Origin: a virus
Strand: one strand, 5' to 3'
DNA length: 30,012 nucleotides
Virus record (IMG/VR): IMGVR_UViG_3300046804_000280
Coordinates: 1 to 30,012 of that record
Shown: positions 8,065 through 17,304 of the stretch, in pieces
Position numbering within the stretch: the stretch's first letter is position 1
Layout of the letters: each line of letters begins with the position of its first letter
Program-made: the position numbers and the translations under genes
The notes under the pieces: model-generated
Database searches by the model: none
What the model was told of the DNA's origin: nothing
Seen by the model: the letters and a program-made list of their open reading frames with translations, nothing else

Positions 8065-8436
8065 ATGTTCGAACTAAAACTAAACAACAAAACAATCCCC
8101 TTGAAATGGGGTACTTGGGCAATGCGTGAATTTTGCTTAGCAAATAATATCGGTATTGACAAGTACTTTGAACTATTAGGAAGAACGCAATTTGATTTAG
8201 ACCTTGTTGTAAAAATGATACATATAGGATATAAGTCAGCTTGCGTAAGTAACAAACAAGACATTGAATATACTGAAAATGATGTTTGTGATTGGATTGA
8301 TGAAATAGGTGGGCTTTTTAATCTTGATGGGCAGTTTATAGAATATGTTAAGTATATCATTTCGACTACTGTAACAACTGTTCAAGGAAATGTAAAGGAA
8401 GAAAAAAAAAAGCCTAATAAAACTAAGCTGGGATGA
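8065..8436 (+). CDS. Tail assembly chaperone, short form (gpG-like)
   Basis: This 123-residue protein, 'MFELKLNNKTIPLKWGTWAMREFCLANNI', matches the start of small chaperones that coat the tape measure during tail assembly. The body is helical with a strongly basic end, 'EEKKKPNKTKLG'. It sits between the tube protein and the tape measure, where siphophages carry a pair of chaperones made by ribosomal frameshifting. Its last 41 bases overlap an open +1 frame that leads into the downstream chaperone domain, and a run of ten A lies in that overlap. Confidence 0.8.
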   Translation: MFELKLNNKTIPLKWGTWAMREFCLANNIGIDKYFELLGRTQFDLDLVVKMIHIGYKSACVSNKQDIEYTENDVCDWIDEIGGLFNLDGQFIEYVKYIISTTVTTVQGNVKEEKKKPNKTKLG

Positions 8437-8731
8437 TATTTTAGTTAAAGCCGCAGAGTGCGATATAAGACCCAATGAGTTTTGGGAAATGACTTGGAAA
8501 GACTTTTCTATTATTGTAATGGGAAAGGAAAGAAAAGAGTTAAATGAATGGGCGAGGACTAGAAACCTCGCCTATATTATATACCTAAGTAACACGGCTG
8601 AAAAGTCCCCTAAATCGCTTAGATCATTTTGGCACATTCCACAAATTGACGATGTGGAAGAGGTTGAGGAAAAAACAATGCTAACGGAAGAACAACTAGC
8701 AAGGACTTTAAAATTATATGGAGTAAACTAA
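8396..8731 (+). CDS. Tail chaperone extension reached by frameshift (gpGT-like)
   Basis: This frame is open from 8396 to the stop ending at 8731 and includes a nominal ATG at 8489. The residues before that ATG look coding: 'LSWDDILVKAAECDIRPNEF' leads straight into 'WEMTWKDFSIIVMGKERKEL', a pattern typical of the T part of GT chaperones (a helix followed by 'p..fw.mT..e...i..g'). I therefore read it as the C-terminal half of a fusion beginning at 8065, about 221 residues in all, made by a +1 or -2 shift at the A run. An independent 80-residue protein from 8489 is the alternative. Its C-terminus is acidic. Confidence 0.75.
   Translation, partial: RKKKKSLIKLSWDDILVKAAECDIRPNEFWEMTWKDFSIIVMGKERKELNEWARTRNLAYIIYLSNTAEKSPKSLRSFWHIPQIDDVEEVEEKTMLTEEQLARTLKLYGVN
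8402..8411 (+). promoter_or_regulatory. Slippery A10 run, probable frameshift or transcript-slippage site
   Basis: Ten consecutive A residues lie within the only 41-base stretch (8396-8436) where the short chaperone frame and the extension frame are both open. The -1 frame meets a stop at 8415-8417, so the productive change is +1 or -2. RNA polymerase slippage on the A run could also produce it. Confidence 0.65.
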
Positions 8732-8737
8732 TATAAA

Positions 8738-10537
8738 ATGGCTACGGAAAATTTAGAGATAATTATTGGTGCAAATACGCAAGACTTACAAAACGGTTTA
8801 AACCAAGCCTCTCAATCAGTAACTAATTTTGGCAACGCAGTAAAAGCTAACACAAAGCCAACTGGTGATGCAACAAATGCTTTAACAAATTTATCTAGGG
8901 TTGCGCAGGATGCTCCTTATGGATTTATGGGTATTGCGAATAACTTAAACCCATTATTAGAAAGTTTTCAACGATTAAGCAAGGAAAGTGGTGGCGCAGG
9001 AAACGCATTAAAAGCATTAGTAGGCGGTTTAACAGGTCCAGCTGGTATTGGACTTGCTTTGGGTGCAATATCTTCTTTAGTTGTAGCATTTGGCGATGAT
9101 ATTGTTTCTTTAATTGGTCAAGAAACTGAATTAGAAAAAGCTAATAAAGCAATTAGAGACTCTTATTTTGATAGTTTAAAGGGTGTTGAAGCAACTATTG
9201 CAACTGACCAAGCATTAGTTTCAGTTATTACTGACGTTACAATGTCAACAAAAGCAAGAGAGGCTGCATTAAAACAATTAAAGGAAGCACATAAAGGAAA
9301 CGTAGAATTACAAAAAACTGACATTAATGATGGCGAGCAATTAATTGCAGTTATCAATAGAATGTCCGAAGCATTAATAAGAAAGGCGCAAATAGAAGCA
9401 ACTTCTAAAATTATAGGAGAACAATATGCTCAATTAGTAAGATTACAAACGGCTGAAATTGAAGAGCAAGTAAGTGATTTGTCAGGATGGTCTAAAACTT
9501 GGGACTTTTTTACAGGTTCACTAAAGGGTGGTAATGTAGCAATGAATGCTGCTAATATTACTACTAAATTAGCAACCGATGCTTTAGATAATAATGCAAA
9601 ACAAGCTGATAAAACTAAAAAAGTTATTGACTCATTAAAAAATTCTTTATCGGATTTAACAAAAGAGTCTTTTAAATCAGGAGATTATAATCTTACAGGT
9701 ACAACTGCACCAAAAGCAGCTAAAGTAAAAGATTATACTTTACAGGATGATATTGCACAATTAGAAGCAGACACAAAAGCAACTGAAAAATGGGCTAATG
9801 AGCAAATGAAAATTCACGATAGAATGTTGAATTTTTGGAAGAAATATGGAGAAACAGTAAAAGCTGAAACTGGAGTTTCTGCAATTCGTGATACTATTTC
9901 AATGCAGGACAAAAGGAGAGAAAAGGAAGAAGAAAAAACTCCAATTAGTGAAAGAAAAATTAGTACACAGCTTCCTGCATCTATGAAAGCAGACCAAGAC
10001 AGGATAAAGAAATTTAATGAAGATATAAAAGATGCAGCGGAAAATACTAAGCAATTTGCAGAAGTAATTGCAACTACTTTAACTGAAGGTTTTATGACAA
10101 TGTTTGATGCTATGTCAAAAGGCGAAAATCCTTTACAGGCATTAGGTAATTATTTAGAAGATTTAGTTAAAAAGTTTGCGGCTGCAATTATACAAGCTAC
10201 AATATTTCAAGGAATAATGATGTTGCTTCCTGGTGGTGCTGCTGCTGCTTCTGCCGGTGGTGGTTTCTTTGGTGGATTAAAAAAGATTTTAGGAATGGCT
10301 GAGGGTGGAATTGTTTCACGACCAACATTAGCAATGGTTGGAGAGGGTGGACAAAGCGAGGCTGTAATGCCTTTAAACAAACTTAGCAATATGATGAACA
10401 GTACGTTTAATGCTGGTGCAATGAGTGGTGCCGGTGGTGGTGGAAATGGACAATTTGTATTAAAAGGCAACGATTTAGTATTAGCTTTGCAAAGAAGTAA
10501 CTATTCACTTAACCTAAGACGAGGAAATGGCATATAA
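8738..10537 (+). CDS. Tape measure protein
   Basis: This 599-residue protein sets tail length and is ejected with the DNA. The order is typical: 'NLEIIIGANTQDLQNGLNQASQSVTNFG' at the N-terminus, hydrophobic stretches near residues 95-125 ('GPAGIGLALGAISSLVVAF') and 480-515 ('FAAAIIQATIFQGIMMLLPGG'), long helical charged segments between them, and the closing 'GMAEGGIVSRPTLAMVGEGG'. That last stretch is the family's conserved end. By the usual ratio of about 0.15 nm per residue, the tail would be near 90 nm, which is short for a siphovirus. It overlaps the next gene by 11 bases. Confidence 0.92.
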   Translation: MATENLEIIIGANTQDLQNGLNQASQSVTNFGNAVKANTKPTGDATNALTNLSRVAQDAPYGFMGIANNLNPLLESFQRLSKESGGAGNALKALVGGLTGPAGIGLALGAISSLVVAFGDDIVSLIGQETELEKANKAIRDSYFDSLKGVEATIATDQALVSVITDVTMSTKAREAALKQLKEAHKGNVELQKTDINDGEQLIAVINRMSEALIRKAQIEATSKIIGEQYAQLVRLQTAEIEEQVSDLSGWSKTWDFFTGSLKGGNVAMNAANITTKLATDALDNNAKQADKTKKVIDSLKNSLSDLTKESFKSGDYNLTGTTAPKAAKVKDYTLQDDIAQLEADTKATEKWANEQMKIHDRMLNFWKKYGETVKAETGVSAIRDTISMQDKRREKEEEKTPISERKISTQLPASMKADQDRIKKFNEDIKDAAENTKQFAEVIATTLTEGFMTMFDAMSKGENPLQALGNYLEDLVKKFAAAIIQATIFQGIMMLLPGGAAAASAGGGFFGGLKKILGMAEGGIVSRPTLAMVGEGGQSEAVMPLNKLSNMMNSTFNAGAMSGAGGGGNGQFVLKGNDLVLALQRSNYSLNLRRGNGI

Positions 10538-12701
10538 TAGAAAGTACAAAATTACGATGGCTACCAAATCAGGTAGTACATCATATTTATATTTATCCGA
10601 AGAAGGATATGTAGGGGACTTAATAGAGTACCCAGCCGAAACAATATCTATTCAGTATATCCCAATGAGTGATGACGTATTTGAGCCTATTTACGTTGCT
10701 CAATTAGCAGTAGCCATTGACGTTACCGAAGATTTAGAGAATATGCCGGACTTTACGGAGTTAGACGACAGGAAATACTTTGTAGAGTTATTAAACAACG
10801 ATACTGATATAGACTTTCAAGGTTGGACAATTAGTGATGTAGTACAGTTTGGATTTAGTACAGGTCGTAGAACATTAGAGTTTAACGCAATAGACGGATT
10901 AGGTTTATTAGGGAAGATAACGTTTGATAATCCAACGGATGAAACGGTAATAACTAGAAAAAAGGCTTTATATTATGTAGATAGCGCTTTAAGCAAGATT
11001 GGTTTCCCTACTGATTTAAACATATTGAGTGGTATTAGTTTTTATAGTTCAGGAATGACCAATAGAGATGACGACCCTGAAGCAGAGCCATTAAATCAAT
11101 CTTATTATCAAAATTTATCCTTTATTGGTAAAACATATCTTGAGGTATTAACAATGATTGTTAGTGGGTTTGGTTCAAGGTTATTCCAAGCTAAAGGGAT
11201 TTGGTATATTGTTCCATTAACACAAATAGCAGCTGATAGCTATTATTATACTTTGTATGAAAATGCTTTACCAATAGAAAGTGGGGAAATATCCGACTTA
11301 GGAACTATACAAGGATATTCAGGCAATACGAGCAATTTATTCTTTGCCGGCAATTCTCAATTTAAGTTATTAAGGAAAGGTTATAATACGATAGTGAGTA
11401 AGAATGACGCTGAGTATGCTGATAACTATATTTCAAACGGTACATTTAAGGCTAAAGCTGGTAATGATGCAAACTTTTGGACAAATACTTCTTTATACGG
11501 AGCGGTAACATTAAAGCAAAATCCCAACTCGGATTTTAATGCTATGGTGTTAAGTTTACAAAAGGTTACTTCGGCTGCTGGTTATGCTAGAATAAAAACT
11601 ACATATTTAACAGGATTTAACATTGGAGATATTGGGACTTTATCTTTTAATGCAACGTTAAAAAGTTACAGTATAACACCCCCGAACGTGGTAACAGTTA
11701 AGATTATTATAGATGGGACAAGTAGTGGATTTGGTATTTGGTATTTGAATAGCGAAAAGAAGTGGAGCAATTTTGGTACTGATTACTATTTTGAGAAATT
11801 TGAGGACGGTAACCAAGTGTATGACGTGAGTATTGATTTGCCGGCTACTAGCTTTTCCGGTGCTATGAGCATTGAAATAGCAGTAGAAAACTCTACAAGT
11901 ACTATAATAGAGCAAGTTGTTGAAATACAAAACGTAGTATTAACGCAAGAGTCAGCATTAAAGAATGTAACTACAATAAGCAATATAAATTCTAACAATG
12001 ATTACGTTTATGAAGCTAAGATATTATCAGGATTTAATAGTTTATATCCTACATATAATTACTTTAAAGGTTATTTAAGTGATGTTAACGGAAATGCTTT
12101 AAATAACTGGTATTCTTTAAACTACCCAAGTTTATTATATACATCTTTAAGCGAGTTAGTAGTAAAGCAATATGCAAACGTATTATCTAAAAACATTATT
12201 AATTTAGATTGTACGTTTACAAGTATGGACACTACTAATGGTCGTTTTAGTGGAGCAATGAGAATAAAAGCAGAAGATACTGACCCGCCTCAAATTAGCG
12301 TAGAGGATAAAAAATATATTGTAGGAAATACTTCAATGGATTTATTTAATGATAATATACAAAGTTCTTTATTAGAGATTACTGACTTAGATAATCCGAA
12401 TGCAGTAGTAACTACTAAATACGATAGTTCAGTTATTAATCCTGAAACGGAATATTTTGTTAGATATAGAAGTGAAGGATATGATACTTATTCGGAAGCT
12501 GCAGCTGCAACCGTTGGTTCAGATGTTGTTTATTCGGGTACTGACGAGCAAGACCCACCTGTAGGATATTTATTCTACAATAACGATACTTTGACCGTTC
12601 CGTTTAACGGTTCGTTCTTATGGTATAAATTAGATTTAGACCCAGCGATACACGTTTATAAGATTAGTAGTGAAGGGCAGATACTAGAAATTTATAGTTA
12701 A
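10527..12701 (+). CDS. Tail tip / baseplate hub protein (Dit-Tal-like)
   Basis: This is a 724-residue protein of the tail tip. The N-terminal part 'YKITMATKSGSTSYLYLSEEGYVGD...EYPAETISIQYIP' and 'RRTLEFNAIDGLGLLGKITF' resemble hub proteins found after the tape measure in Bacteroidetes phages, where a Dit-like domain is joined to a larger hub. The middle (about 310-500) looks like beta-sandwich carbohydrate-binding domains. Around residues 590-640, 'CTFTSMDTTNGRFSGAMRIKAEDTDP' breaks into another beta domain. Function is assigned from position and general resemblance. It may contact the host receptor together with the fibre. Confidence 0.7.
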   Translation: MAYNRKYKITMATKSGSTSYLYLSEEGYVGDLIEYPAETISIQYIPMSDDVFEPIYVAQLAVAIDVTEDLENMPDFTELDDRKYFVELLNNDTDIDFQGWTISDVVQFGFSTGRRTLEFNAIDGLGLLGKITFDNPTDETVITRKKALYYVDSALSKIGFPTDLNILSGISFYSSGMTNRDDDPEAEPLNQSYYQNLSFIGKTYLEVLTMIVSGFGSRLFQAKGIWYIVPLTQIAADSYYYTLYENALPIESGEISDLGTIQGYSGNTSNLFFAGNSQFKLLRKGYNTIVSKNDAEYADNYISNGTFKAKAGNDANFWTNTSLYGAVTLKQNPNSDFNAMVLSLQKVTSAAGYARIKTTYLTGFNIGDIGTLSFNATLKSYSITPPNVVTVKIIIDGTSSGFGIWYLNSEKKWSNFGTDYYFEKFEDGNQVYDVSIDLPATSFSGAMSIEIAVENSTSTIIEQVVEIQNVVLTQESALKNVTTISNINSNNDYVYEAKILSGFNSLYPTYNYFKGYLSDVNGNALNNWYSLNYPSLLYTSLSELVVKQYANVLSKNIINLDCTFTSMDTTNGRFSGAMRIKAEDTDPPQISVEDKKYIVGNTSMDLFNDNIQSSLLEITDLDNPNAVVTTKYDSSVINPETEYFVRYRSEGYDTYSEAAAATVGSDVVYSGTDEQDPPVGYLFYNNDTLTVPFNGSFLWYKLDLDPAIHVYKISSEGQILEIYS

Positions 12702-12706
12702 ATTTG
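12699..12706 (+). promoter_or_regulatory. Possible TAnnTTTG promoter before second tube-like gene
   Basis: TAAATTTG overlaps the stop codon of the hub gene and ends five bases before the next ATG, the same spacing as at 3826. No -33 box is evident. Transcripts from it would be nearly leaderless. Confidence 0.32.
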
Positions 12707-12711
12707 TAATT

Positions 12712-13416
12712 ATGGCAGACTTAATAAAAGGAAAAAATATAATGCTTTATTATCACGAAGCACCATCTTTGGAATATCCTGATGGACGTGATATACCTTT
12801 TGCGTGTTCAACTAATTGCACGTTTAACGTACAAGTAGATCAAAAGGAAGTAACATCTCAATCTTCGTCTTGGTATCGTCAATATAAGTTAGATATGGCT
12901 AGTTGGACGGTAAGTTGCGATGGTATAGTAACTTTAGACGGTTACGGATATTTAAACTTCTTAAACATACAACAAAATAGAACTCCAATAAATATAAAGT
13001 TTGTTATTGATAATGGTGTTGACGGATTAGTTATTATTAGTGGAACGACTAATTTAAGTAACTTTCAAATGAATGCGCCATTTAAGGATATAGCGACTTA
13101 TTCGGTTTCTTTACAAGGGACAGGAGCTTACGCAACAAGTGGAACTACGGTTGACCCAAGTGGAACAGTAATTGTTGCAGGTGGAGTAGTTTATACAAAA
13201 GGCTACACGGCTGCCGGCGCAGAAACTACAATTACTTGGACTGATATGTTAGGAAAGAGCTGTTTATATGTTTCAAGGGGTGGTGTTGACGTTCAGGATA
13301 TAATTGGTTCAGGTACTCCAGTAAACGAGCAAGTTAAATGGGACTCAGCGACAGGCATTTTAACATTTAGTAGAGCGTTAGAAAGTGGGGAATATGTAAG
13401 GGCTTTATTTCAATAG
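12712..13416 (+). CDS. Tail-tube-like (TP901-1 fold) protein with C-terminal extra domain
   Basis: This 234-residue protein begins 'MADLIKGKNIMLYYH', followed by 'CSTNCTFNVQVDQKEVTSQSSSW' and 'KLDMASWTVSCDGIV', and 'NFQMNAPFKDIATYSVSLQGTG'. That is the strand pattern of the TP901-1 major tail protein family, so it looks like a second tube-type protein. About 75 further residues ('VIVAGGVVYTKGYTAAG...' onward) form a separate beta domain. Its place after the hub and before the fibre argues for a tip or decoration role rather than the main tube. Which of this and the 7606 gene is the abundant tube subunit cannot be settled from sequence alone. Confidence 0.68.
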   Translation: MADLIKGKNIMLYYHEAPSLEYPDGRDIPFACSTNCTFNVQVDQKEVTSQSSSWYRQYKLDMASWTVSCDGIVTLDGYGYLNFLNIQQNRTPINIKFVIDNGVDGLVIISGTTNLSNFQMNAPFKDIATYSVSLQGTGAYATSGTTVDPSGTVIVAGGVVYTKGYTAAGAETTITWTDMLGKSCLYVSRGGVDVQDIIGSGTPVNEQVKWDSATGILTFSRALESGEYVRALFQ

Positions 13417-13430
13417 ATAAAAATAGATAA

Positions 13431-16400
13431 ATGAGCAATCAATTAGTTATAACGAGTGGCGCAAAAGTTAGAAGTTTAGAAGGTGTAATTACCGGCTCAA
13501 CAGGTGTTCTAAATTCTTTGCCTATTAACGGTGCAAATGGTATTCCACAATTAGATAGCAACGGAAAGATATTAGTATCTCAGTTACCAAATTCGGTAAT
13601 GGAATATAAGGGTACTTGGGATGCAGCTACTAACACACCTACTCTAGCTAACGGCACAGGAAATCAAGGAGACGTTTATTTATGTAACGTAGCCGGAACG
13701 GTTAACTTTGGTGCTGGTCCAATTACTTTTTATGTAGGCGACCAAGTTATATACTCAGGAAGTATTTGGCAAAGAGCAAGTGGAGCGAGTGGAACGGTTA
13801 CTAGCGTAGCGGTTACTGAAAGTGGGGATGCTTTAACAATTACAGGCTCTCCGATTACTACAAGTGGGACAATCAATATAGGATTTGCCGGAACTTCTGC
13901 TCAATATGTAGCAGGGGACGGAAGTTTAATTACATTTCCTTCAACTGCAACGGCTGCACAAAATTTAATTACTGAGGTTTACAATGAAACAGGAGCGACC
14001 TTGACTAAGGGAACTGTTGTTTACATTAACGGTGGACACGGTAATTTGCCAACTGTAACTAAGGCGATAGCAACAAGCGATGCAACAAGCGCACAAACTT
14101 ACGGAGTAGTAAGAGCAGATATTACTAATATGAATAACGGTTTTGTAACTGTTATAGGTTCATTAAGCGATTTAGATACTCAGGCTTATCCAAATGGCAC
14201 ACAACTTTATTTAAGTGGTACGACTGCCGGAGCGTGGACTTCAACAAAGCCTTCTGCGCCTATTCATTTAGTTTATGTAGGTATTGTAGTTAGATCACAT
14301 CCAACTCAAGGAGTAGTAGAGGTTAGAATACAAAACGGCTACGAATTAGGAGAATTACACGATGTAGCTATTTCAAGCCCTACAAATAATCAAGGAATAT
14401 TTTATAATAGTTCAAACTCTTTATGGGAAAATAAAAGTATTGCAACGGCTTTAGGTTACACTCCTGCAAACAATAGCTTAGTAGTACATTTAGCCGGTAA
14501 CGAAACAATCACAGGGTTAAAAACATTTAATACTCCTGTTGCTTTTGATAATGCTTTAAATGTAAAGTTTGACGCATCAATTACGGCATTTGGGGGTTAT
14601 TATTCTATATATGCTATTAAAGGTGTAGGTTCAGGGAATAGCACTTTAGCTTTATATGATGGAGATACAAATAAAAGAATTAGTTTAAGTTTTTATAATA
14701 GTAGTGATTATACTTATTTATTTCCGGCTGCTTCAGGAACGGTAGCTTTAACAAGTCAATTAACAAGTGGAACGGTTACGAGTGTTGGCTTATCTTCTTC
14801 TACAAGTGGGGTTACAATTGGTTCAAGTCCTGTTACTACAAGTGGAACAATAACTTTGTCAATAGCTACTGCAAGTGGTAGCCAACAAGGTTTATTATCT
14901 AGTACCGATTGGACAACATTTAATAGCAAACAGGGAGCAATTACTTTAACAACAACAGGAACTTCAGGTGCAGCTACATTGGTTGGTAATACTTTAAATA
15001 TACCACAATATCAAGCTGCCGGTACTTATGTTACTTCAGTAACAGGTACTTCTCCAATTGTCTCTAGTGGTGGAACAACCCCTGCTATATCTATAAATCA
15101 AGCGACTACTTCAACAGATGGATATTTAAGTTCTACCGATTGGAACACTTTTAACAATAAGCAAAACGCTTTAACTAATCCGGTAACAGGAACAGGTACA
15201 AGTGGTCAGGTTACTTACTTTAATGGAACTTCAAGCGTTACAGGTTCTAACAATTTAAAGTTTGACGGAACTAATTTATTAATAGGAAATCCTAGTTCAG
15301 CTTTAGCACAGTTATATGTTTATAACGCAAGTGCAGCAGCTTCATTTTTATTAAAAACAAATAGTTCAACTGATTATAGTGAGATTGCAGTAAGAAACTA
15401 TAACGATACTTCAACTTCATATTTTAGACAATATTCAAGTTCTGCATCCGGTAGCGACTTTGGAATATCAAGAGCAAACCTTGCTTTGTTCTTTAGTAAC
15501 TATGCTTCAAACTTTGCGATAGGTACTAGAAACGGTGGGGATTTAATATTAGGTACGGCTGATACCGAAAGAGCTAGATTATTAGCCTCTAATGGTTATT
15601 TTGGAATTGGAACTAGTAGCCCTTCTTATTTATTAGATGTTAATGGTACAGGAAGATTTACAGGTGCTTTAACGGGTACAAGTGCTACATTCTCTAGTAG
15701 AGTAAATGTTAATGGCGCACCTGATGATGCAGATATTGGAATGACAGTAAAAGCACCAAGTGGTAGTGGTAAATTTATAATGTTTGGAAGAGATGCATCT
15801 AATATTGCGGTTTATTCATTATCAAGTGCAGGAGCAGCTACATTCTCTAGTAGTGTAACGGCAGGTGGAATATCAGCTTCATCTTGGCAAAATATTTATT
15901 ATGTTCCATTTGAAATTGGGAATACTAATAGTAGAGTATTTGTAACAGGTAGAACTGATAGTACAATAGCAGGTGATATTGGTATTAATGCATATTATAA
16001 TGGAGGTTGGAAATATACTAATACAGGTGTAGCAAATGAAATATTAATAGATGGTGGGTTCCATTTTAGAACCGCTCCAAGTGGCACAGCAGGTGCAGCT
16101 TTATCTTGGACTGATGCTATGTATATAACTAACGGAGGCAATGTAGGTATAGGAACAACAAGTCCAAGTAGTTTATTACATATTGCAGGAGCAAATGGAG
16201 TTATAGCAAATTTTGTAGGAGCAAGTGGAAACTATGGACAAATATATTCAGATGCAAATGCAGCGATTTTTGGTGCTTCTACGGCTACTACGTTAGGTAA
16301 TGATTATTTATATATAAACCCCACTTCTCACTTTCAAGCATTTGTAACTAATGGAGGTGAAAGAATGCGTATTACAAGTGGGGGGAAATTATTAGTTGGT

Positions 16401-16925
16401 GCAACGAGTGATGCAGGTAATGGTAAAATACAAGTAACCGGAGATGTTTTAACAACAGGCTCAACAGGTGGATATATATTTGCTGATAGGTCAAATAATA
16501 GTTACTTATATACTTGGTATGCAACAGGAAATACTACAATTTATTTATATAGTTCTTTAACTTCTGGAAATATTGTTTCAATTAACCCATCAACAGGTGC
16601 TTATACTGCATTATCCGATATTAATAAAAAGAAAGATTTTGAAGATAGCACAATAGGTTTAAGTGCAATATTAGGATTGAAGCCTACTTTATACCGAATG
16701 AAAACTGATAGCGAAAATTCTAATAAATATTTAGGATTTATTGCACAAGAAGTTAAAGAATTTATTCCACAGGCATACGTTGAAAAAGATGATTTTATAG
16801 GTTTACAAGATAGACCAATAATAGCAGCATTAGTAAAAGCAATACAAGAAATAGTTGACAAATATGATAATAAAATATCAATACTTGAGGCACAAATAGA
16901 AGAATTAAAAGCTAAAATAAAATAA
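13431..16925 (+). CDS. Tail fibre with C-terminal S74 chaperone domain
   Basis: This receptor-binding fibre has 1164 residues. It holds repeated beta modules: 'GTVTSVAVTESGDALTITGSPITT' type units at about residues 121 and 447, 'STDWTTFNSKQ' and 'STDWNTFNNKQ' repeats, and two 'GIGTxSPSxLL' motifs near residues 724 and 904, all common in trimeric fibres. The end is a Peptidase_S74 intramolecular chaperone: 'LSDINKKKDF' with the likely cleavage Ser at about 1062 and nearby Lys residues, then 'YLGFIAQEVKEFIP', and a final coiled coil. The last 103 or so residues would help trimerisation and then cut themselves off. Modular Gly/Ser/Thr-rich composition suggests frequent recombination in this gene. 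Confidence 0.9.
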   Translation: MSNQLVITSGAKVRSLEGVITGSTGVLNSLPINGANGIPQLDSNGKILVSQLPNSVMEYKGTWDAATNTPTLANGTGNQGDVYLCNVAGTVNFGAGPITFYVGDQVIYSGSIWQRASGASGTVTSVAVTESGDALTITGSPITTSGTINIGFAGTSAQYVAGDGSLITFPSTATAAQNLITEVYNETGATLTKGTVVYINGGHGNLPTVTKAIATSDATSAQTYGVVRADITNMNNGFVTVIGSLSDLDTQAYPNGTQLYLSGTTAGAWTSTKPSAPIHLVYVGIVVRSHPTQGVVEVRIQNGYELGELHDVAISSPTNNQGIFYNSSNSLWENKSIATALGYTPANNSLVVHLAGNETITGLKTFNTPVAFDNALNVKFDASITAFGGYYSIYAIKGVGSGNSTLALYDGDTNKRISLSFYNSSDYTYLFPAASGTVALTSQLTSGTVTSVGLSSSTSGVTIGSSPVTTSGTITLSIATASGSQQGLLSSTDWTTFNSKQGAITLTTTGTSGAATLVGNTLNIPQYQAAGTYVTSVTGTSPIVSSGGTTPAISINQATTSTDGYLSSTDWNTFNNKQNALTNPVTGTGTSGQVTYFNGTSSVTGSNNLKFDGTNLLIGNPSSALAQLYVYNASAAASFLLKTNSSTDYSEIAVRNYNDTSTSYFRQYSSSASGSDFGISRANLALFFSNYASNFAIGTRNGGDLILGTADTERARLLASNGYFGIGTSSPSYLLDVNGTGRFTGALTGTSATFSSRVNVNGAPDDADIGMTVKAPSGSGKFIMFGRDASNIAVYSLSSAGAATFSSSVTAGGISASSWQNIYYVPFEIGNTNSRVFVTGRTDSTIAGDIGINAYYNGGWKYTNTGVANEILIDGGFHFRTAPSGTAGAALSWTDAMYITNGGNVGIGTTSPSSLLHIAGANGVIANFVGASGNYGQIYSDANAAIFGASTATTLGNDYLYINPTSHFQAFVTNGGERMRITSGGKLLVGATSDAGNGKIQVTGDVLTTGSTGGYIFADRSNNSYLYTWYATGNTTIYLYSSLTSGNIVSINPSTGAYTALSDINKKKDFEDSTIGLSAILGLKPTLYRMKTDSENSNKYLGFIAQEVKEFIPQAYVEKDDFIGLQDRPIIAALVKAIQEIVDKYDNKISILEAQIEELKAKIK
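13791..14883 (+). repeat. Repeated beta modules in fibre gene
   Basis: Units beginning GTVTSV occur at bases 13791 (residue 121) and 14769 (residue 447), and each continues into a similar 'SP(I/V)TTSGTI' strand. They share short DNA tracts such as AGTGGAACGGTTAC. This is a coding repeat within the fibre and could serve as a site of domain exchange. Confidence 0.6.
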
Positions 16926-16926
16926 A

Positions 16927-17253
16927 ATGAGTACAAAAAATTGGGTAATTAATCAAATGGACACAAAGCCAACGGAAGATGGCTTAACTGATGTAGTGGT
17001 AACTGTTCACTTTACTAGAACGGCACAATTAGACGAAATCTTAGTTTCTAGTTACGGTACAATGGGATGTTTAACACCTAGCGAAACCGACTTTACGGCT
17101 TACCCTGATTTAACATACGAGCAAGTTTGTGGATGGTTAGATAGTGGCTTAGACACAACGGCAATAGACTTAGCATTAGACCAACAAATAGAGAATATTA
17201 TTAATCCACCGATTGTAGTACTTCCGTTACCTTTTACTAATCCAATAAATTAA
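16927..17253 (+). CDS. Conserved phage protein next to fibre (DUF7936-like)
   Basis: This 108-residue protein reads 'NWVINQMDTKPTEDGLTDVVVTVHFTRTA', then 'YGTMGC', 'YPDLTYEQVCGWLDSGL' and a Pro-rich end 'NPPIVVLPLPF'. I recognise this layout (W.I..md..p..dG..dvV..vhw, then Y.dLt.eqv..Wv, then a Pro-rich tail) from small proteins following tail genes in many phages. The DUF number is from memory. Biochemical function is unknown, and a virion or fibre-assembly role is inferred from its position one base after the fibre stop. Confidence 0.72.
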   Translation: MSTKNWVINQMDTKPTEDGLTDVVVTVHFTRTAQLDEILVSSYGTMGCLTPSETDFTAYPDLTYEQVCGWLDSGLDTTAIDLALDQQIENIINPPIVVLPLPFTNPIN

Positions 17254-17254
17254 T

Positions 17255-17288
17255 TTTGGTTTATATAGATTTTTAATTAATATATTTG
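17255..17288 (+). promoter_or_regulatory. Promoter for lysis operon
   Basis: A TTTG box (17255-17258) and TATATTTG (17281-17288, an exact TAnnTTTG) lie 22 bases apart in an AT-rich gap. The start codon of the first lysis-region gene is 17 bases further on. Spacing is slightly longer than the usual 19-21. Confidence 0.55.
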
Positions 17289-17304
17289 TATAAAATAAAT
17301 AACT

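Noticed and set aside
10207-10470. Antisense frame in the tape-measure gene rich in Pro
   Set aside because: It is the complement of a Gly-rich coding stretch (GGT repeats) and has no sign of translation.
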